Below, one piece after another: positions 18,301 through 34,100 of a stretch of DNA of 40,331 nt. Each line of letters begins with the position of its first letter. The first letter of the stretch is position 1. A program made the position numbers and the translations under genes. Under the pieces are notes generated by a model. That model was not told the DNA's origin, searched no databases, and saw only the letters and a program-made list of their open reading frames with translations. The stretch is from Anaerolineae bacterium. GTDB lineage: Bacteria > Chloroflexota > Anaerolineae > Aggregatilineales > Phototrophicaceae. The stretch covers positions 1 to 40,331 of the forward strand of contig JALHNB010000057.1 in assembly GCA_022843745.1 (NCBI GenBank), given 5' to 3'.

Positions 18301-18812
18301 TGTTCGAGAGCAGCGCACCGCTGTTTAGCGAGATGACCCGCGAAAAAGCCACGCCCGTTCGTACCGAAACCGCGCCGCGTGAGCCGGAACTGCGGCGAAA
18401 ATTGAACGAAGCGCCGCCGAGCAAATATCGCAGCATTTTGCAGGCGCACATTCGCGAACAGGCGATGATCGTCCTGGGGCTGCCATCGTCCATGACCATT
18501 GATGCGCGTCAGCCGCTGAACGAACTCGGCCTCGATTCGCTGATGGCCGTCGAGCTGCGCAACGCACTTGGCCGCAGCGTGGGTGCGACTTTGCCCGCGA
18601 CGCTGCTCTTCGATTATCCAGTCATCGACGCACTGGCGGATTATCTGGCGAACGATGTGCTGAAATTGCAAACCATCGCCGAAAAGCCAGCCGAAGATGA
18701 AGTGCCAAACGCGAAAGCGCAAGCCGCTGCTGAAATGAACGAGCTGACCGACGAAGAAGCCGAGGCACTGCTGCTTCAAGAATTGATGAACCCGAAGAAA
18801 AAAGGGCGTTAG
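12339..18812 (+). CDS. PKS2: type I PKS module KS-AT-DH-ER-KR-ACP (fully reducing)
   Basis: 2157 residues from the ATG at 12339, chosen because GGAGA lies 8 nt upstream; an ATG at 12324 overlaps that site. N-terminal docking helix (SSVKLALLAKQMRAQVEDVL), then KS about 34-460 with Cys206, AT about 565-900 with Ser659 in GHSIGE and YAFH as the specificity motif, probably malonyl-CoA. DH about 926-1204 has both catalytic residues: His958 in HRIFGTAILP and Asp1123 in HPALLDACLQ. ER about 1422-1736 with NADPH loop HAAAGGVGMAAVQLA and Tyr in LGVYPG. KR from about 1760 with TGGLGGLG and NDD in place of LDD. ACP Ser2067. C-terminal docking-like tail LTDEEAEALLLQEL. The module should fully reduce the beta-carbon. 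Four in-frame repeat elements at 13727, 15474, 16512 and 17554. Confidence 0.95.
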   Translation: MSKISARIANMSSVKLALLAKQMRAQVEDVLDAEPIAIIGMGCRFPGGADNPAAYWELLKNKRDAITEIPADRWDINALYDPDFEKPGKMSTRWGGFIHGDLGGFDPTFFGIAPREARQMDPQQRLFLEVAYEALEDAGQLREQLTGSQTGVFVASYHNDYAMMEYGDPRNVNARTVTGTLHAVIPNRLSFLWNLRGPSISVETACSSSLVAVHLACQSLRTRESELALVGGVNLIISPDLHISLSKGGFMSPDGHCRAFDVGANGFVRGEGCGVIVLKRLSDALTDGDHILALVRGSAVNQDGRSNVLSAPNGPAQEAVLRQAWQNAGIEPWQISHIEAHGTGTVLGDPIEVEALAAAIGAPRGQQVALTSVKTNIGHLEAAAGLAGLIKIVLSMQHNEIPPIILYTKLNPYISLDNTPFVIPTEMHPWPAGNQPRFAGVSGFGVGGTNAHAVLEEAPKLNIPTPTPSPSQWGGEKGRGYYLLPLSGHNENALIARAGQFRDLLASGAIQNLRDLTYTASAKRNHYDYRAAVVGQTPEQMVEQLDALLRGEMRPESAAGQAHPVKLAFVFSGQGPQWWAMGRQLLESEPVFREMIEKCDALFKQYAPWSLLAELTAEENKSRLDQTEIAQPAIFALQVALAALWRSWGIVPEAVVGHSIGEIAAAQVGGILSLEDAVRVAYHRGRLMQQATGFGKMAAVELPAAEAQKLIAPYADKLSIAAVNSPTSCVISGEPEALEKILAQAESQGIYQKMMRVNYAFHSPQMQRFQSEMTKIVASIKTQKAAVPVYSTVRGGLSEVGDFGAGYWARNIREAVRFADTITGMSQAGFNTFLEISPHPVLAKDMEQTLNGQGAIFSSLRRNRDEQATMLSALGGLYAQGLKPDWKALYPDGGGYVSLPTYPWQRQHYWLEHFSRKNIQRDENAHPLLGRQIQSPALEGIIFESQLSAEWPPFLNEHRIFGTAILPATAYLEMVLSAADALGAGSYALENVAILEALPLPDEGERTVQVILTTTDTETNFQLVSRNENGDWRHHAEGKITTVGDVGAHRDAPLQDAQNRCNESSSIDEHYRQIQENGLDFGAGFRGLEQIWRGDGETLGFVRLPDDLANDAGRYHIHPALLDACLQVLTAALPNDALYLPVSLDNIQIFETPGTMLWSHAQVKNPVNSSGVVTGDISLYSEAGTLIAQITGLRFKRTSREALQHATQEKPDWFYDIVWRESPPQYQPQTPGEWLILADSEGLGEELASLLHENGENVAVVPQGQNFDPIIASKTWRGVIYLRALGESTQEVICGGALQVAQALVKNGNAQALWMVTQRAMPVADTAVSSVAQATLWGFGNTLALEYPDLRCVRVDLDTTDGSHALLQAISANDNEDRIAFRDGKRYVARLIPTPTPSPLQWGGDASRGEGTSHASPLQGTPTTLDITERGVFDNLALRPIERRSPGPGEVEIRVHATGLNFRDVLKALGVYPGDMSFFGDECAGEVVAVGEGVEHLHVGDHALGIVANGFSSYLTTRADFMVHMPENMSFEEAATIPITFLTAHYGLHHLGHMQAGERVLIHAAAGGVGMAAVQLALQAGAEVFATAGNDEKRAFLRSLGVQHIMDSRSLDFADEIMTLTNGEGIDLVLNSLAGEFIPKSLSVLRAGGRFLEIGKTDIWNAEQVEAFNPGTAYHIIFLGELYVTQRDLIRAMLLDIVEAIETGALSPLPRQVFSITDVVGAFRYMAQARHIGKIVVIQPHPQPLPLQGEGRRGGVIQPDATYLVTGGLGGLGLLAARWLVDQGARHVALMGRSEPSDAAREAIHDMETAGAQIFVALGDVANQADVSRILGEIGAPLRGIIHTAGVNDDGVLLQQDWSRFEKVMSPKVDGTWNLHLLTLDLPLEFFIVFSSIAANLGSVGQINYAAANAYQDGFAHWRRAQGLPATSINWGAWDNVGMTARLDNRDTQRHEKQGIGIIPAESGMQALGDILQRNPAQITVSPINWRVFESSAPLFSEMTREKATPVRTETAPREPELRRKLNEAPPSKYRSILQAHIREQAMIVLGLPSSMTIDARQPLNELGLDSLMAVELRNALGRSVGATLPATLLFDYPVIDALADYLANDVLKLQTIAEKPAEDEVPNAKAQAAAEMNELTDEEAEALLLQELMNPKKKGR
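13727..13779. repeat. In-frame palindromic element, KS-AT linker of PKS2
   Basis: Forward copy with core arms CCCTCCCCAT and ATGGGGAGGG. Translated IPTPTPSPSQWGGEKGRG after LEEAPKLN and before YYLLPLS, the same linker position as the 8558 copy in PKS1. Confidence 0.9.
15474..15501. repeat. In-frame GTAGGGGC-family element inside DH of PKS2
   Basis: Inverted repeat GTAGGGGCGCATCG/CGATGCGCCCTTGC with one mismatch pair. Translated VGAHRDAPLQ, at the junction between the two DH hot-dogs. PKS4 carries a related element at the equivalent position (26526). Confidence 0.85.
16512..16592. repeat. Composite in-frame repeat before ER of PKS2
   Basis: A CCCCTCCCC-family palindrome (arms CCCTCCCCATTG/CAATGGGGAGGG) appears interrupted or followed by a GTAGGGGC-family segment (GACGCATCGCGAGGGG then ATGCGTCGCCCCTAC). 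Translated IPTPTPSPLQWGGDASRGEG, then TSHASPLQG. Looks like one repeat inserted into another, still in frame. Confidence 0.8.
17554..17606. repeat. In-frame palindromic element, ER-KR linker of PKS2
   Basis: Forward-orientation copy with core CTCCCCTTGCAAGGTGAG. Translated QPHPQPLPLQGEGRRGGV between the ER end (GKIVV) and the KR start (QPDATYLVTGG). The other three pre-KR copies are in the reverse orientation. Confidence 0.85.
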
Positions 18813-18840
18813 TTTTTATTGTATTCAGGGAGCTGCTATT

Positions 18841-21800
18841 TTGACTGATGCTGAAAATCTTTCGCCCATCAAGCGGGCGCTGCTGGAAATCCGCGAACTA
18901 CGGGCGCAGGTGGATGAGTACGAATTCGCCCGCACCGAGCCGATTGCGATCATCGGCTTGGGTCTGCGCTATCCCGGTGATGCCAATACGCCGGAAGCGT
19001 TCTGGCAAATGCTGCGCGACGGCGTAGACGCGATCTCCGATGTGCCGCCGGATCGCTGGAATATTGACGATTTTTACGACGACGATATGAATGCACCCGG
19101 CAAAATGACCACACGCGCGGGTGGTTTTATCAGGAATATCGACCAGTTTGAACCGCAATTTTTCGGTATTTCCCCGCGTGAAGCCCTGAGCATGGATCCG
19201 CAGCAGCGCTTACTGCTCGAAGTGGCCTGGGAAGCACTGGAAAATGCCGGACAGTCGCCCGACAACCTGATCGAATCCAAAACGGGCGTTTTCGTTGGCA
19301 TGAGTACCAACGATTATGGGCGGTTAGTGGCAGCGGACATCGACAATATCGACGTGTATTATGCGACTGGCAACAATTACAGTGTCGCGGCGGGGCGCAT
19401 CTCTTATATTCTCGGCTTGCAAGGGCCAGCGGTCGTCGTCGATACGGCCTGCTCATCATCGCTGGTGGCGGTACATCTGGCGGCGCAAAGCCTGCGCAGC
19501 GGCGAGAGCAGCATGGCGATTGCGGGTGGGGTGAATATCATCCTCGCGCCGGAAACCAACGTCAATTTTTCGAAAGCCGGGATGATGGCGGCAGATGACC
19601 GCTGCAAAACATTTGATGCCGATGCCGACGGTTATGTGCGCGGCGAAGGCTGCGGTGTGGTCATCCTCAAGCGGCTTTCGGATGCGATCAATGATGGTGA
19701 TAATATTCTGGCGCTGGTTCGCGGCACGGCAGTTAACCAGGACGGACGCAGCAGTGGACTGACCGCACCCAACGGCCCTTCGCAGGAAGCCGTGATTCGC
19801 TCGGCGCTGGAAAACGCCGGAATCGAACCAGCCGATGTCGATTATGTCGAGACGCACGGCACGGGTACACCGCTAGGCGACCCGATTGAAGTGCGGGCGC
19901 TGGCGGCAGTTCTGAGCGAAGACCGTCCGGCGGATCGCCCCTTGATGATCGGTGCGGTCAAAACCAATATCGGCCACACCGAAGCGGCGGCGGGCGCTGC
20001 CGGGCTTATCAAGCTGGTGTTATCGCTGCAACATAGCGAGATTCCACCGCATCTCCATCTGCAAAAGCTCAATCCCTACATCGGCTGGGACAAAATTCCG
20101 GTGGTTGTGCCAACGACCCTCACGCCCTGGTCTGCGGGTGATAAAAAGCGCATTGCGGGTGTGAGTTCGTTCGGCTTCAGCGGCACAAACGCGCATGTGA
20201 TCGTGGAAGAAGCGTCCCCAACCCCTCCCCATCGCAATAGGGAGGGGATAAAGGGGAGGGGATTACATCTCTTGACCCTCTCCGCCAAGACCGCCGACGC
20301 GCTCACCGAACAGGTGCAGCAGATGGAGGCCTATCTCGCGGAAAATCCTGACGCTTCACCAGCAGATGTGGCCTTCACACTCAACGCCGGACGCGCACAT
20401 TTTGCGCATCGACTGGCGCTGACGGCGAATTCGACAGCCCAGGCACGCGAAAAGTTGGCAGCGTTTTTGGAAACCCCTTCCGCGACTCCCCTCCCCTTGC
20501 AAGGGGAGGGGGCGGGGGTAGGGTTATTCACCGAGCAGGTGGAAACCACTGCGCCGGAAGTCGCGTTTTTGTTCAGCGGGCAGGGTGCGCAGTACATCCA
20601 GATGGGACGCGAACTCTACGAGACATCGCCCATCTTCCGCGACGCGCTGAACAAATGTGACGAAATCGCGCGGGCATACGTGCCGGAATCGTTGATTTCG
20701 GTGTTGTATCCCACCGACAACACAAACACACAATCACTGTTCGACCAAATGACCTACGCCCAACCCGCGCTGTTCGCTGTCGAGTACGCGCTGGCGACGA
20801 CATGGCGAGCCTGGGGCATCGAGCCAACGATGGTCATGGGACACAGCGTTGGCGAATACGTGGCGGCGGTCATCGCAGGCATGTTCAGCCTCGAAGACGG
20901 CCTGAAATTAGTGGCGACTCGCGGGAGACTGATGGACTCGCTGCCCGGAAACGGCGAAATGGTCGCGGTGCTGGCAGACGAGAGCCGCGTCGCGCAAGCG
21001 ATTGCCCCCTACGCGGATCGCGTTTCAATCGCCGCCGTCAACGGGCCGCAGAATATCACTATCAGCGGCGACGGCGCGACCATCGCGACCATTCTCGCCG
21101 AACTGAAAAAAGAGCGCATCCACGCGCGAAAATTAGCGGTCACGCAGGCATCGCATTCGCCCATGCTTAACCCGATTCTCGATGAATTTGAATCCGTCGC
21201 ACGTACCGTGACCTATTATCCGGCGCAAATCGGCCTGATTTCCGGCATGACCGCCCAGCTTATCACCCGCACCGATGCGGCTTACTGGCGCAATCATACG
21301 CGGCAGGCGGTTCAGTTCTCCAAAGCGATGGTCACACTTTACGATCAGGGCTACCGTGTATTTTTAGAGATCGGCCCCAGCCCGACGCTGCTGGCGTTGG
21401 GTCGGCGCTGTGTGCCGGAAGAAGGGAGTTTGTGGCTGCCATCGCTGCGTGAAGGTTGGAGCGACTGGACGCAAATGCTCGAAAGTTTAGCGGGCTTATA
21501 TATCAGCGGAGTCAACCCGAACTGGAACGGCGTTGATCGTGATTTCGCCCAACACAAACTGCCGATGCCGACCTATCCCTGGAAGCGGGCGCGTTATTGG
21601 GTCGATTCGACTCCGCAGTACCGTACAGCACAGAAGCCTGTGTGGGACGCGCTGGTCGAAAGCGGTACACGTCAGGCAGAGCAGGGGCCGCTTGATCTGG
21701 GATTGCAAAGCTATCCACTCAAATGGTGGCATCTCAACCGTTTAGCGACGGCCTATATTGGGCGCACTTTCCGGCAGCTTGGCGCATACACACAGCCCGG

Positions 21801-23241
21801 TGAAAGCTATTCGCTGGACGAATTGATCGAAAAATTTGGCATCCTGCAAAATTATAAGCCGCTGATGACGCGCTGGTTGAGCCTGTTAGCCGAAGATAAT
21901 CTCTTAACAGAGAATGGCGGCACTTATACCAACGCCGCGCCGCTGCCGGAAGCCGATTTTGATGCGCTGTGGCAGGAAGCTGAGGATGTGCTGGCGGACA
22001 TCAGGCCGTTGGCAGATTACATTGCCCGCTGCGGGGAACTATTGGCGGCAGTGCTGACAGGAACAGAAAGCCCCCTCGGAACATTGTTCCCCGATGGCCG
22101 CTATGAAACCGTCGATTTTCTCTATCACTCCTGGGCTTTGCCGCGATATTACAACAGCATCGTCCGCGCGGTGATCGAAAAAGCGGCGAGTCACGGCAAA
22201 AAACTGCGCATTCTGGAAGTCGGTGCGGGGACAGGCGGCACAACGGGGACAATTTTGCCTGCGCTGCCAGCCGAACGCACCGTTTACCACTTCACCGATG
22301 TGTCCGATTTCTTCCTGGGACGGGCGGAAGAAAGATTCGCAGCCTATCCATTCGTGCGCTATGGCATTCTGAATGTCGAGAATGACCCACAAGAGCAGGG
22401 TTATGCGGCAGGCAGTTTTGATGTCATTATCGGCGCGAATGTGCTTCACGCGACGACGGATTTGAACCAAACGCTGCAAAATGTGCGCTCGCTGCTGGCA
22501 CCGGGCGGCTTGCTGCTGGTCTACGAGGCCACCGATCACCCGGCCTGGTTCGACATCACCGTTGGCCTGATTGAGGGCTGGTCGCTCTTTGAGGATAATT
22601 GGCGGCGCGATAATCCGCTGCTGACACCACAAATCTGGGCGGATGCGATGGGCGCGAACGGCTTTGAATCCGTCGCGGCTTTCCCCTATGCAGGCGCACC
22701 ATCGGAAATTTTGCTGCATCACGTCATCGTGGCGCAAAATTCATCCGATCAAGCCGCACAATCCTATGTTGACGATGATGTTGTAGGGGCGCATCGTGAT
22801 GCGCCCTTACGAGAGTCAACAAACACCGCAACCGCTGCTGATGCCTTGTTACAAAAGCTAAACGATTCCCTTCCAGCGGAACGTCAGGATATACTGATTG
22901 AATACGTGCGCGGTCACGTCGGGCGCATTTTGAGAATCGACCAGCCCGTTGAACGGCGGCAGCGCTTGATGGAAATCGGCGTTGATTCGCTGATGGCTGT
23001 CGAACTGCGATCCCGCGTGAGCGCAGGCGCGAATGTCACGCTGCCCTCGACGCTGATTTTCGATTATCCGACGGTTGAGGCGATTGCCGAACTTTTGGAG
23101 CGCCTCTTGTTTCAGCAGCCTGTTGACGAACAACCGCCTGAACAGGCAACGGCGGCAGAATCAGCCGAAGCGACAGATGTAGGCGATATGTCCGACGATG
23201 AAGTCGAGGCGCTGCTGATGAAGAAATTGAAAAATTTGTAA
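18841..23241 (+). CDS. PKS3: type I PKS module KS-AT-cMT-ACP (non-reducing, C-methylating)
   Basis: 1466 residues from a TTG start at 18841, supported by GGGAG at 18827-18831; no in-frame ATG precedes the docking helix (LSPIKRALLEIRELRAQVDE). KS about 37-460 with Cys204. AT about 575-900 with Ser669 in GHSVGE and the unusual motif QASH. C-methyltransferase about 940-1310 with SAM motif ILEVGAGTGGTTG near 1124-1136 and NVLHATTDL. No DH, ER or KR, so the beta-keto group should remain and the alpha-carbon be methylated once or twice. ACP Ser1383 in GVDSL. C-terminal tail MSDDEVEALLMKKLKNL, a docking-type segment almost the same as that of PKS5. The gene begins 28 bp after PKS2. In-frame repeats at 20215, 20472 and 22783. 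Confidence 0.94.
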   Translation: MTDAENLSPIKRALLEIRELRAQVDEYEFARTEPIAIIGLGLRYPGDANTPEAFWQMLRDGVDAISDVPPDRWNIDDFYDDDMNAPGKMTTRAGGFIRNIDQFEPQFFGISPREALSMDPQQRLLLEVAWEALENAGQSPDNLIESKTGVFVGMSTNDYGRLVAADIDNIDVYYATGNNYSVAAGRISYILGLQGPAVVVDTACSSSLVAVHLAAQSLRSGESSMAIAGGVNIILAPETNVNFSKAGMMAADDRCKTFDADADGYVRGEGCGVVILKRLSDAINDGDNILALVRGTAVNQDGRSSGLTAPNGPSQEAVIRSALENAGIEPADVDYVETHGTGTPLGDPIEVRALAAVLSEDRPADRPLMIGAVKTNIGHTEAAAGAAGLIKLVLSLQHSEIPPHLHLQKLNPYIGWDKIPVVVPTTLTPWSAGDKKRIAGVSSFGFSGTNAHVIVEEASPTPPHRNREGIKGRGLHLLTLSAKTADALTEQVQQMEAYLAENPDASPADVAFTLNAGRAHFAHRLALTANSTAQAREKLAAFLETPSATPLPLQGEGAGVGLFTEQVETTAPEVAFLFSGQGAQYIQMGRELYETSPIFRDALNKCDEIARAYVPESLISVLYPTDNTNTQSLFDQMTYAQPALFAVEYALATTWRAWGIEPTMVMGHSVGEYVAAVIAGMFSLEDGLKLVATRGRLMDSLPGNGEMVAVLADESRVAQAIAPYADRVSIAAVNGPQNITISGDGATIATILAELKKERIHARKLAVTQASHSPMLNPILDEFESVARTVTYYPAQIGLISGMTAQLITRTDAAYWRNHTRQAVQFSKAMVTLYDQGYRVFLEIGPSPTLLALGRRCVPEEGSLWLPSLREGWSDWTQMLESLAGLYISGVNPNWNGVDRDFAQHKLPMPTYPWKRARYWVDSTPQYRTAQKPVWDALVESGTRQAEQGPLDLGLQSYPLKWWHLNRLATAYIGRTFRQLGAYTQPGESYSLDELIEKFGILQNYKPLMTRWLSLLAEDNLLTENGGTYTNAAPLPEADFDALWQEAEDVLADIRPLADYIARCGELLAAVLTGTESPLGTLFPDGRYETVDFLYHSWALPRYYNSIVRAVIEKAASHGKKLRILEVGAGTGGTTGTILPALPAERTVYHFTDVSDFFLGRAEERFAAYPFVRYGILNVENDPQEQGYAAGSFDVIIGANVLHATTDLNQTLQNVRSLLAPGGLLLVYEATDHPAWFDITVGLIEGWSLFEDNWRRDNPLLTPQIWADAMGANGFESVAAFPYAGAPSEILLHHVIVAQNSSDQAAQSYVDDDVVGAHRDAPLRESTNTATAADALLQKLNDSLPAERQDILIEYVRGHVGRILRIDQPVERRQRLMEIGVDSLMAVELRSRVSAGANVTLPSTLIFDYPTVEAIAELLERLLFQQPVDEQPPEQATAAESAEATDVGDMSDDEVEALLMKKLKNL
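20215..20262. repeat. In-frame palindromic element, KS-AT linker of PKS3
   Basis: Slightly decayed forward copy (CCCCTCCCCATCGCAATAGG). Translated SPTPPHRNREGIKGRG directly after VEEA and before LHLLTLS, the same position as in PKS1, PKS2 and PKS5. Confidence 0.85.
20472..20524. repeat. In-frame palindromic element before the AT core of PKS3
   Basis: Reverse-orientation copy with arms CCCCTCCCCTTG/CAAGGGGAGGGG. Translated TPSATPLPLQGEGAGVGL, inserted just upstream of the AT start VAFLFSGQG. No equivalent in the other four ATs. Confidence 0.87.
22783..22810. repeat. In-frame GTAGGGGC-family element, cMT-ACP linker of PKS3
   Basis: Inverted repeat GTAGGGGCGCATCG/TGATGCGCCCTTAC, imperfect at the centre. 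Translated VGAHRDAPLRE, between the methyltransferase and the ACP. Confidence 0.85.
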
Positions 23242-23310
23242 CCTCACCCCCAGCCCCTCTCCGTATATAGAGAGGGGAGTCAAACATCGTAAGACGGGGC
23301 AGGGTTTTAG
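23242..23310. repeat. Palindromic repeat between PKS3 and PKS4
   Basis: CCTCACCCCCAGCCCCTCTCC, read as two parts CCTCACCCCCAG and CCCCTCTCC, is followed by TATATA and GAGAGGGG, and ends GGGGCAGGGTTTT. This is an intergenic member of the same C-rich/G-rich hairpin families found in frame inside the PKS genes. The PKS4 ribosome binding site AAGGA follows it at 23315-23319. Confidence 0.75.
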
Positions 23311-23325
23311 CAATAAGGAATATTG

Positions 23326-31129
<7,804 letters not shown>

Positions 31130-31143
<14 letters not shown>

Positions 31144-34100
31144 TTTTTTAAAGCGTATCAGCGAACTCTCTCCCAAGCGATTGGCGCTGCTGGCGCTGGA
31201 ATTGCAAAACAAGCTGGATGTGGCGGAGCGCCAGAAAAATGACCCGATAGCCATCATCGGCATGGGTTGTCGGCTGCCCGGTGGCGCGAATACCCCCGAT
31301 GAATACTGGGAGCTGCTGCTCAACGGCGTGGACGCGATCACCGAAGTGCCGCCGGATCGTTGGGATGCGGACGCGAATTTCGACCCCGACCCCGAAGCCA
31401 TTGGCAAAATCGCCACACGCTGGGGTGGCTTCATCCAGAATGTCGATCAATTTGACCCGCAGTTTTTCGGGATCGCCCCGCGCGAAGCGATGAGCATGGA
31501 TCCCCAACAGCGGATGCTGCTCGAAGTCGCCTGGGAAGCGCTGGAAAATGCGGGTTACGCGCCGGATAAACTGGCCGGAAGCGCGACAGGCGTTTTCGTC
31601 GGCATCTGCAACGGCGATTATTATCACCTCATCACCGAGGCAGGCGGCGACAATATCGACGCTTATCTGGCGACAGGCAGCGCCCACAGTGTCGCATCCG
31701 GGCGCGTATCCTACGTGCTGGGCTTGCAAGGGCCGAGCCTGTCGGTTGATACCGCTTGCTCCTCATCGCTGGTGTCAATTCATCTGGCGGTGCAAAGCCT
31801 CCGCACGGGTGAATGCGATCTGGCGCTGGCAGGTGGCGTAAACCTTGTCCTGGCGCTGAACACGACGATGGCGCTTTCACGCGCAGGCATGATGGCCTCG
31901 GATGGTCGCTGCAAAGCTTTTGATTCACGCGCTGACGGTTTTGTGCGTTCGGAAGGCTGCGGGATGATCGTCCTCAAGCGGCTCTCGGAAGCGCAAAAAG
32001 ATGGCGATAATATTCTGGCGGTGATTCGCGGCTCAGCGATTAATCAGGATGGGCGCAGCAACGGTCTGACCGCGCCCAATGGCCCCTCGCAGGAATCGGT
32101 GATTCGCGCGGCACTGGCGGATGCGAAAATCGAGCCGAGCGAAGTCAGCTATATCGAGACTCACGGCACAGGCACATCATTGGGCGATCCGATTGAGGTG
32201 CAGGCGCTCGGTGCAGCCATCGGGCGGGCGCACACGGCTGAAAATCCGCTGATGATCGGCGCGGCCAAGACCAATCTCGGCCATCTGGAATCGGCGGCAG
32301 GTGTGGCCGGACTCATGAAGCTGGTTCTGATGCTCCAGCATGGCGAGATTCCGCCCCATTTGCATCTCGAAGAATTGAGTCCTTTCATTCCCTGGGGCGA
32401 TTTCCCGGTGATCGTGCCGACGGAGCGCACAGCATGGAACGGCAAGCGCATCGGCGGCGTGAGTTCGTTCGGCTTCAGCGGCACGAACGCGCATTTGATT
32501 TTGGAAGCGGCACCAGTCCCCACCCCCAACCCCTCCCCATCGCAATGGGGAGGGGAGAAGGGGAGGGGATTAAATCTCCTCGCCCTCTCAGCGAAATCCG
32601 AAAACGCGCTCAAGGAATTAGCCTCACGATACGTCGATTATTTCGCCGTGAATCCCGATGTGTCGCTGGCGGACGCGGCCTATACCGCCAACATCGGACG
32701 CGGACATTTCGCGCACCGCCTGACACTCACGGCAGCATACGCGGGACAGGCGCGGGATACGCTGGCGGCATGGCTGAATAACGCTGGCGGTGCGTCCGAA
32801 AACACAAGCGAAATTATCGCCGGACAGGGACGCGGACGGCCTGACATCGCATTCCTGTTCACGGGGCAGGGTGCGCAATACGTCCAGATGGGACGGCAGC
32901 TTTACGAGACCGAGCCAGTTTTCCGCGATGCCATCAACAAATGTGATGAGTTAGCACAACCTCAGCTTAAACAATCGTTGTTATCGGTGTTATACCCCGA
33001 AAACGACGACGCATCGCCCATCCAAGACATCGAATACGCCCAGCCCGCGCAGTTTGCGATTGAATACGCGCTGTCGGAACTGTGGCGCTCGTGGGGCATC
33101 GAGCCGACAGTCGTCATGGGTCACAGTGTCGGCGAATACGCGGCGGCAGTGGTCGCCGGGATTTTCAGCCTTGAAGATGGCCTCAAGCTGGTCATCGCGC
33201 GTGGACGTTTGATGGCGACCACAGCGCCGGGGTCGATGGCAGCCGTTTTCGCGGATCGTGAGCGAGTCGCGGTGGCGATTGCACCCTATAAAGGCAAGGT
33301 CTCGATTGCCTCGCTGAATGGCGCGGAAATCACCGTCATTTCCGGCGAAAAAGAAGCGATTCAAGCCGTCATTGATGACCTCAAGCCGCAAAAAATCCGC
33401 GCCCGTCGTCTGGAAGTTTCGATTGCCGGACACTCACCGCTGATGGATCCGATTATCGCCGAATTTGGCCGCATCGCCGCCACTGTGACCTATTCACAGC
33501 CGCAAATTGAGTATGTTTCCGGCATGACCGGGGGCTTCGTAAAAGATATTCCCCGTGCCGATTATTGGCGGCGGCATCTGCGCGAAGCGGTGCAGTTCTA
33601 CCCGGCGATGCAAACGCTGCATCACAATAACACCAGCGTTTTTGTCGAGATCGGCCCTGCGCCGGATTTGCTGTCGTTGGGCCAGCGCTGCCTGCCGGAT
33701 GGTTATGGCCTGTGGCTGCCATCGCTGCGTCCGGGGACGGAAGACGGACCGCAGATGTTCAAAAGTTTATCGGCGCTCTATGTCAACGGCGCAAATGTCG
33801 ATTGGTCGGGCGTTATTCGCCACGAACCGCACCAACGCCTGCCGCTGCCAACCTATCCATTCCAACGCCAAAGCTATTGGTTCCAGGTCAATGCTCCCAA
33901 GCGTCCGGCTCACCGTACCCAGTCCGGCGATTCGCATCCGCTACTGGGTCAGCGTTTGCGCTCGTCAGTCATCAAGGACATTGTGTTTGAGACGCACCTG
34001 GGCGCGACATGGCCTTCCTTCCTCGATCACCATCGCATCTATGGCATCGTGATTTTGCCGTCGCCTGCCTATCTGGAAATGGCGCTCGGCGCGGCAAAAG

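Noticed and set aside
18813-18841. TTG start of PKS3 as a sign of a damaged start codon
   Set aside because: The TTG has a well-placed GGGAG and is followed by an intact docking helix, so it is a normal alternative start.
22039-22737. 232-residue - strand frame in the methyltransferase region of PKS3
   Set aside because: It is the antisense shadow of a well-conserved cMT domain in high-GC DNA, with no motif of its own.
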